Positions 58,946 to 64,000 of a stretch of 64,000 bases of DNA are shown piece after piece. The notes below the pieces were generated by a model. The model worked only from the letters and a program-made list of their open reading frames with translations. It did no database searches and was not told the DNA's origin. A program made the position numbers and the translations under genes. Every line of letters starts with the position of its first letter. The first letter of the stretch is position 1. The DNA lies in the NCBI RefSeq assembly GCF_001680005.1, contig NC_033558.1:26001-90000 (forward strand). Direction: 5' to 3'. Source of the DNA: Plasmodium coatneyi (taxonomy: Eukaryota > Apicomplexa > Aconoidasida > Haemosporida > Plasmodiidae).

Positions 58946-61024
58946 TCACCATTTCAGAATTAAATGATTCAAATCTTTCGCGAAATCCTTGAGCGTGTCT
59001 AGGACTCCTGTGTCCCCGTCAATTGTGCTAATTATATTTTTTATTATTTTGTCAGCTTCTTTTTTTAAGTCCATAAGATCTTTATTCTTGTCTGCCAGAA
59101 GTGCTTGGGCTCCGCTATCACTTAATGGTTTGTTATCCGGTTCCTGGGATTGCACACTTGGATTTTGTTCTTCATGCTCAGTGTCACTAAGGGGCGGGTT
59201 ATCTTCCGTTTCTTTTCCTTCCGAGTTTGCCGTATCTGACTGTCCTTCGTGCGCCTCTGCTGGGGGTGCTTCTTCTTTCTCTTCTACCACCTCTTCTTCT
59301 TCCTCTTCTTCCTCCTCCTCCTCTTCTATTTCCAGCACTTCTTCCAGTTCGTGTTCCACTTCTTCTTCAACGTCGTCGTCATGTTCTTCTTCAGCATCGT
59401 CTTCCTTACTTCCAGGATCTTCGACTTCCTGTGCTACCTCTTCATTTTTGTCGATTACGTTATCACCTTCCTCTGCAGATGTGTCCAATGGTTCTAATGC
59501 GTCTTGCTTTATCAGTTTCAGATATTCGAATTCTATTTTCTGTACGGATGTTTTTGCTGCTTTTTGTGCTTTTTTAGAAGCTTCTATTGCTTTCATTGCT
59601 TCTGCTTTGGCTTCCTCCAGCGTACTTGCTATGTTTGCCTCATCTGCTGCAGCCTTTGCTTTTTCTGCTTCACTTGTTACTTTCTCTACTTCAGCTTCTG
59701 CTACCTTTTCTATCGCTTCAGCTGCCTGTTTTCCTTCTTCTGATACTTCAGGATCCTTTATTTTTGTTGCTAATTCTTTTATTTTTTCCCCCTCTTTTTT
59801 TACATCTTCTATTGCTTTATATGCTTCTGCTTTTGCTGCTTCTGCTTTTAATACTTCTGCTGCTACGCTTGCTGCCTTTACCGCTTCTTCTTTTGCACTT
59901 TTTGCTGCATTCGCTGCTTGTTGCGCTTCTAAAGATTTTTTCTTTGCACCGGATAATGAATCCTCCGTTATTATGTACTCTGCTGAAATTAAATCCTTTG
60001 CTAATGTTTCTGCTTTGTCTAATTGTTCCTTTGCCCTTTTTGCTTCTATATTAGCCTTCTCCTTTGCATTTTTAGCATTATCTGCCGTTCCTACGCCTTC
60101 CGCTTCATTTTTTGCTTTTTCCGCTTCTTCGAATTCTTTCTTTGCTTCCTCCTTTGCTGCTTCTGCTTTTGCTACTGCAGCTGCTAATTCTGCTTTTATT
60201 CTTTCTTCATTAACACTTGTTTCTGCATGCTTGGCCTTTGCGGATGCTTCCTGTGCTTTCTGTGCTTTCTGTACTGTTTTTGCCTCGTGTTCTTCTTCGA
60301 CTGCGCTTCTTGCTGTAGCGGCGTGTTTTTTTGCTTTGTCGAATGCTTCGTTTGCTCTCCTACTTGCTAATGTTGCCATGTTTAGAGCTTTGTTTGTACC
60401 ACTTATTTTATTGCTTGCATCCTTTGCCTCCTTCTTTGCTTCATATGCATTTACAACGTGCTGTACTATTTGGGCTACCCTCTTAGTCTTCTCTTTTTCT
60501 TCCTTCGCCTTATTTTTTGCCTTTTCAGCATGATTTGCGTAGACAGCAGCCATAGTAGATGTATGTGCATCATTTGCTTTTTGTGCTTCTTCTTTAGCAT
60601 TTTGTGCTTCTTTTTTAGCCTTTTCCGCTATCTTTTTTAATTCTTCCAGAGCATCTTTTATTTCTGCTTCTGCTCCTACTTTTTTTGCTGCATCTACTAC
60701 TTTTTCCACTTCATCTTCTGCTTCTTTTTGTTCCTTCAAAGCTTCTTCTTTTGCTTTCTCAGCCCTTTTAACTTGCTTCTGTTTTATATTTGCGTCAGTT
60801 CTTTCTTGTATTGGCTTGATTTCCTGTTCTTTCGTTTCCTTCTCTCCCTCTTCTTCACCCTGCAGGGTGATGTCTTTACCTTTCCAGCCGTTCCTCAAGT
60901 TCGTATTTTTAAAATTAACAATTTCTTTGCTCATAACATTATTTTGGTGAATGTATAAATTTACGAAGAATACAAAAAGGGTGAAGCCCCCCAATTGCCT
61001 CATTTTTGACATGTATGTTGACAA
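58946..61024 (-). CDS. MSP3: Merozoite surface protein 3 family
   Basis: Single exon, 692 residues. Signal peptide near residues 8-30 (QLGGFTLFVFFVNLYIHQ), then NLRNG at 42-46, the signature of the MSP3 family. Residues about 80-510 are an Ala/Lys/Glu-rich array with the heptad pattern AxxAxxx (for example AEKAKKEAQNAKEEAQKA), predicted coiled coil, and no cysteine in this part. Residues about 515-610 are strongly acidic, including a run of about twelve Glu near 572-583. A conserved-looking C-terminus (DLKKEADKIIKNIISTIDG to LNHLILKW) closes the protein. There is no membrane anchor or GPI signal, so it would be held at the merozoite surface by partners. A second ATG five codons in (MSKM) is an alternative start. 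In P. vivax msp3 genes form a cluster; only one copy is seen here. Confidence 0.92.
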   Translation of the reverse strand: MSTYMSKMRQLGGFTLFVFFVNLYIHQNNVMSKEIVNFKNTNLRNGWKGKDITLQGEEEGEKETKEQEIKPIQERTDANIKQKQVKRAEKAKEEALKEQKEAEDEVEKVVDAAKKVGAEAEIKDALEELKKIAEKAKKEAQNAKEEAQKANDAHTSTMAAVYANHAEKAKNKAKEEKEKTKRVAQIVQHVVNAYEAKKEAKDASNKISGTNKALNMATLASRRANEAFDKAKKHAATARSAVEEEHEAKTVQKAQKAQEASAKAKHAETSVNEERIKAELAAAVAKAEAAKEEAKKEFEEAEKAKNEAEGVGTADNAKNAKEKANIEAKRAKEQLDKAETLAKDLISAEYIITEDSLSGAKKKSLEAQQAANAAKSAKEEAVKAASVAAEVLKAEAAKAEAYKAIEDVKKEGEKIKELATKIKDPEVSEEGKQAAEAIEKVAEAEVEKVTSEAEKAKAAADEANIASTLEEAKAEAMKAIEASKKAQKAAKTSVQKIEFEYLKLIKQDALEPLDTSAEEGDNVIDKNEEVAQEVEDPGSKEDDAEEEHDDDVEEEVEHELEEVLEIEEEEEEEEEEEEVVEEKEEAPPAEAHEGQSDTANSEGKETEDNPPLSDTEHEEQNPSVQSQEPDNKPLSDSGAQALLADKNKDLMDLKKEADKIIKNIISTIDGDTGVLDTLKDFAKDLNHLILKW

Positions 61025-62759
61025 GTTGAGGAACTTTTTTAAATATTCCCAAAATGTAAAGAAAAGAAAATATTGAAAATTAACAACAGTTCAGTGATCC
61101 AATTGGGATAAGTTTGCACATTGAGAAAAAAATATCTCTCAAATGGGACTAATATTTTTGCGTTTGCAAATTATGCACAATTTATAGTTGTTAAAATGTC
61201 ATTTGAAAAAAAATGTAAAAATAAAATTACCGTCAAGCATTTGCAACAAGAGAAATTATGTTCATCCAAATGGGGGAAAGGGTTTATAAATGAACACAGA
61301 AAAAGTCTAAGAAATAAAAAAAAAAAGAAAGAAAGAAAAGTCCTAAAGCAAAAATACACACATGTTATACACATTATGGATACATACGTAGCGCACGAAA
61401 AAGTCTGATATACTGAGCATGTTAATTTGATCAAATGAATTTTTCTGTTAAACATGCTCACTTTTAACATTCCATAAAATGTGCAAAAAGCTATTCGGAT
61501 TAATTCCACACTTGGATATTCATAAATGTTAAAATCACGTTTGTAAGGAAAAAAAAAAATAAATAAATAAAATGAATAAATAAGTGCTTCATAAGAACAA
61601 AAAAGTTGTAATGATGTTCTTCCCTTTTCATTCAACCAATTGAGCAAACTATCAATCCATTGAATACACATCAAAATATCATTTAGGAGTGGAGGGAAAA
61701 TTTAAAAAAATCCGAAACATGACATAATGTGTATATAGCTCAAACTGTGTGTAATTATTTCGGATTTATTCTTTCTAAATTGCTTCATGCATTTGTTGAT
61801 GAGAAAAATAAATATTCATGAACTGGGATGTGTACTTTATCATAATTAGCAAAGTGCCAATAAAAAAATTAAAAAAACGAAAAAAAATAATCATGCCATG
61901 TATAGCCCGTCAACGTAACAAAAAAAAAGGGAAAAAAAAAGAAGGGATTATCCCGATGGCTATTCAAACGTTCTAGGAGATCACACACATTCCTCCCCTC
62001 TTTTCGATTCACCTATGCGAACTAATGGGTGACGTTTGGCAAAGAGTTTTTCCCCCGCAGCGTAGAAGGGGGGACCCCAGTGCGCGAAAATATACGTTCC
62101 ATGCATTCGCTCCAAGGGTATACATCCTCATCGTGCCTGATAGATTTGTGAGGGGCATTCCTCCCCTGTTTTGTCCTTCCCCCACTTTCCATGACGCTGT
62201 CAAGGTTATGTGACTCCGTCCAACACGGTAAGCTTTGCCCCTGCTAAGAGGTCTATCCATGGTACTTATTGGCACAATGAACATTCGGTTTGCTCATCAG
62301 CCGTCTACATGTGTGTTTCCCTAAGGTGACCTCCAGATTTGTCTGCACAGCGTAATGCGTGAATGTGCCTTTGGAGAGGATACATGAGAATGAACCACCT
62401 AGAAATCAGCTCATTCTCGTAATTCCGTTCCTTGCATTTCCACCCATTCGGTGATCCTCCCCCCAGAGTGTTTCATTTTCCTGCAATGTATTTCACTAGC
62501 AAGCCATTTTGTCAAACGGGAAAAAAAAAAAAAAAGTGATTTGTTCAGTTCATGTTGTGTTCAAATTGTTCATATTACTTTGACAAAAAGCCACCTTGTG
62601 CGCAATTTTTTTGGTAAAGAAAAAAAAGACGGTGAAAAAATAATATGACTAAGCAGAAGGACACATATATATTTAATCATATAATTTAAAAAAAAAGAAC
62701 TCATTTAAAAAGGGAATAAAAGAAAAAATGGGAAAAGAAGTGCGGCATTATTCTGAGCT

Positions 62760-63120
62760 AATAGTTGAAGGTGTAGGAGGCGGGTTAAGGATAAGTGGCA
62801 GGCAGGTTAAAGGTAGGTGGAACCTAGGTTCAGGTTCTGGATATGGGATCCGGATTCAGGGTATAGAAGTAACGATGAGAGTGTTAGAATCAGGTTGTAT
62901 GATTATAAGAACCAAGGCATAGGAGTATAAGAATCAAGGTTGTAAGGTTTTAAGTATCAGGGTGCAGAGTTATAGATATAAAAGGGTGTTAGAAGGAAGG
63001 ATATAAAGGTTTCAGTATGAAGGTTCCATTGTGTGCAAAATAGGGTGTGTGTGGAAAATAAGTGGAAATTTGGAAAATAGGAGTTCGAATTTTGGAACAA
63101 CAATGTGCCTGGTACTTTAA
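62760..63120. repeat. Degenerate GGTTCAGG/GGTTAAGG telomere-like sequence
   Basis: On the + strand, words such as CGGGTTAAGGAT, CAGGTTAAAGG, CTAGGTTCAGGTT, GATTCAGGGTAT and CAAGGTTGTAAGGTTTTAAG follow each other at roughly 10-15 base spacing. They are decayed variants of GGGTT[T/C]A. A 64-codon frame over the first part is a by-product. Confidence 0.5.
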
Positions 63121-63753
63121 CTGTTATATGGGGGTTGTACTCGAAAGGTGCATCTAATGGTTAAAAGGGAATAAAAGGAAAGAATAAAAAAAAGAAAGAG
63201 CATAATACACTGAAATCTTTCACTCCGACAAATTCAACGGTTGACGGAATTTTATCGATTCAGGATGAAATTTGTATATGAATAATTGATAGAATAGAAA
63301 TTTTACAGGTTATCTCTCTTTTTGATGTAGATATGAAGAAGAAAAAAAGGAACCATCCCCGCACACGTGTAGAAATGATACCGCCCTATTGATGTAAAGG
63401 AAAAAATAATTTATTAACCATCTCTAAAAAGAACGAACAACGGAAAAAGTCGTAATTAGGGGAGTTACATTCTATTTATATGTGACCTTGCGTTATATTG
63501 GGACGGTGTATTCTGAAGGGCATAACCCATTGCGTCGTCAAATCTACTATTCCCAATTAAGGAATCTGCCATTATATATGTGTACGTATATCGGCATCCA
63601 TTAGGAAGTTATTCTATAATAGAAGCTCTCCTGCATAAACTTACATAGATGTTTTATTACACATAATGGAAAAAGGGAACACTTAAAATTGAAACATAAT
63701 TACAAATTTTTTGTATACGTTTTAATGATAAAAAAAAATTGGCTTTTGTGCAG

Positions 63754-63850
63754 AATATGTAATTATATGAAAAAGGAAGAAAAGAGAAACCCGAAAAGGA
63801 ATCCGAAAGAACCTGATATTCCTATTGAGAACCGCCGAAGAAAGAAATAA
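63754..63850 (+). other. Possible orphan terminal exon with a basic tail
   Basis: After GCTTTTGTGCAG, the frame reads through a short basic, proline-containing peptide (KRNPKRNPKEPDIPIENRRR) to a TAA. It resembles a cytoplasmic tail exon, but no upstream exon of the same gene could be found within the window. It might be the last exon of a gene decayed by the repeat-rich sequence to its left, or chance. Confidence 0.25.
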
Positions 63851-64000
63851 TAGCATGAAAAAACAATATATAACTCTGTGAAGAGTAAACTCAAAAGAAC
63901 ATTATTATAAAAAGAATGAAGCCAATACACATATAAACTTGTTTGAAACCGTTCTTAAAAATAACTGTCCCCCTTGGTTAATTTCTTCTATTTTCATATG

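Larger units (their letters stand above)
61025..64000. other. Region right of the MSP3-family gene
   Basis: The first kilobase is the likely MSP3 promoter, A-rich. 61.98-62.5 kb is GC-richer with frames lacking any support. Degenerate telomere-like sequence follows (listed separately), then about 800 bases of AT-rich sequence with one coding-like terminal segment (63754-63850). No complete gene is seen. Confidence 0.45.

Noticed and set aside
58989..60533. Long + strand open frame (514 codons) and several shorter ones opposite MSP3
   Set aside because: They are Ser/Phe/Leu-rich shadows of the Ala/Lys/Glu-rich coiled-coil on the other strand, with no signal or domain.

Overview
The window is from a malaria parasite (Plasmodium) of the simian/vivax clade, most likely P. 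knowlesi or P. coatneyi. The evidence is five KIR/PIR-type variant antigen genes with canonical GT-AG introns, Ser/Thr-rich tails starting with a basic K/R cluster, and ends of the type N-[IV]-x-Y-[QH]; two PHIST genes; an ETRAMP-like gene; and an MSP3-family gene with the NLRNG signature. Base composition is AT-rich with poly-A/T and TA tracts, but coding exons are less extreme than in P. falciparum. Species, chromosome and orientation to the telomere cannot be fixed from the sequence alone.

Layout. (1) 1-17 kb: a KIR array. Gene A (+, two KIR ectodomains in tandem), B (-, in-frame stop), C (+), D (-), E (-). B and C are head to head, C and D tail to tail. Their flanks carry minisatellites, inverted repeats and shared elements. 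The first ~360 bases resemble the 5' flank of gene D, so another minus-strand KIR probably starts just left of the window. (2) 17-20 kb: gene-poor, with degenerate telomere-like GGGTTA/GGGTTT motifs and one GC-rich block. (3) 20-24.3 kb: a PST-A type lysophospholipase and a two-exon PHIST gene. (4) 24.3-36 kb: a very AT-rich stretch with one two-exon exported protein (fam-d-like), a tiny two-exon secreted protein, and several short splice-flanked coding-like islands. (5) 37.9-46.4 kb: a two-exon membrane protein with a PIR-like membrane-to-tail junction, a second PHIST gene and an ETRAMP-like gene. (6) 46.4-55 kb: mostly empty, with a two-exon exported two-membrane-span protein. (7) 55-64 kb: minisatellites, including a telomere-like family shared with the last intron of KIR gene D, then the single-exon MSP3-family gene, then further degenerate telomere-like sequence and an orphan basic terminal exon.

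How the genes fit together: almost everything recognisable acts at the host interface. KIR proteins are displayed on the infected red cell, PHIST and the two-exon exported proteins are sent into the host cell, ETRAMP belongs to the vacuole membrane, and MSP3 sits on the merozoite surface. The lysophospholipase is the one likely metabolic enzyme. Intron-exon models were built by eye from splice signals and reading phase; boundaries are inferences unless stated otherwise.
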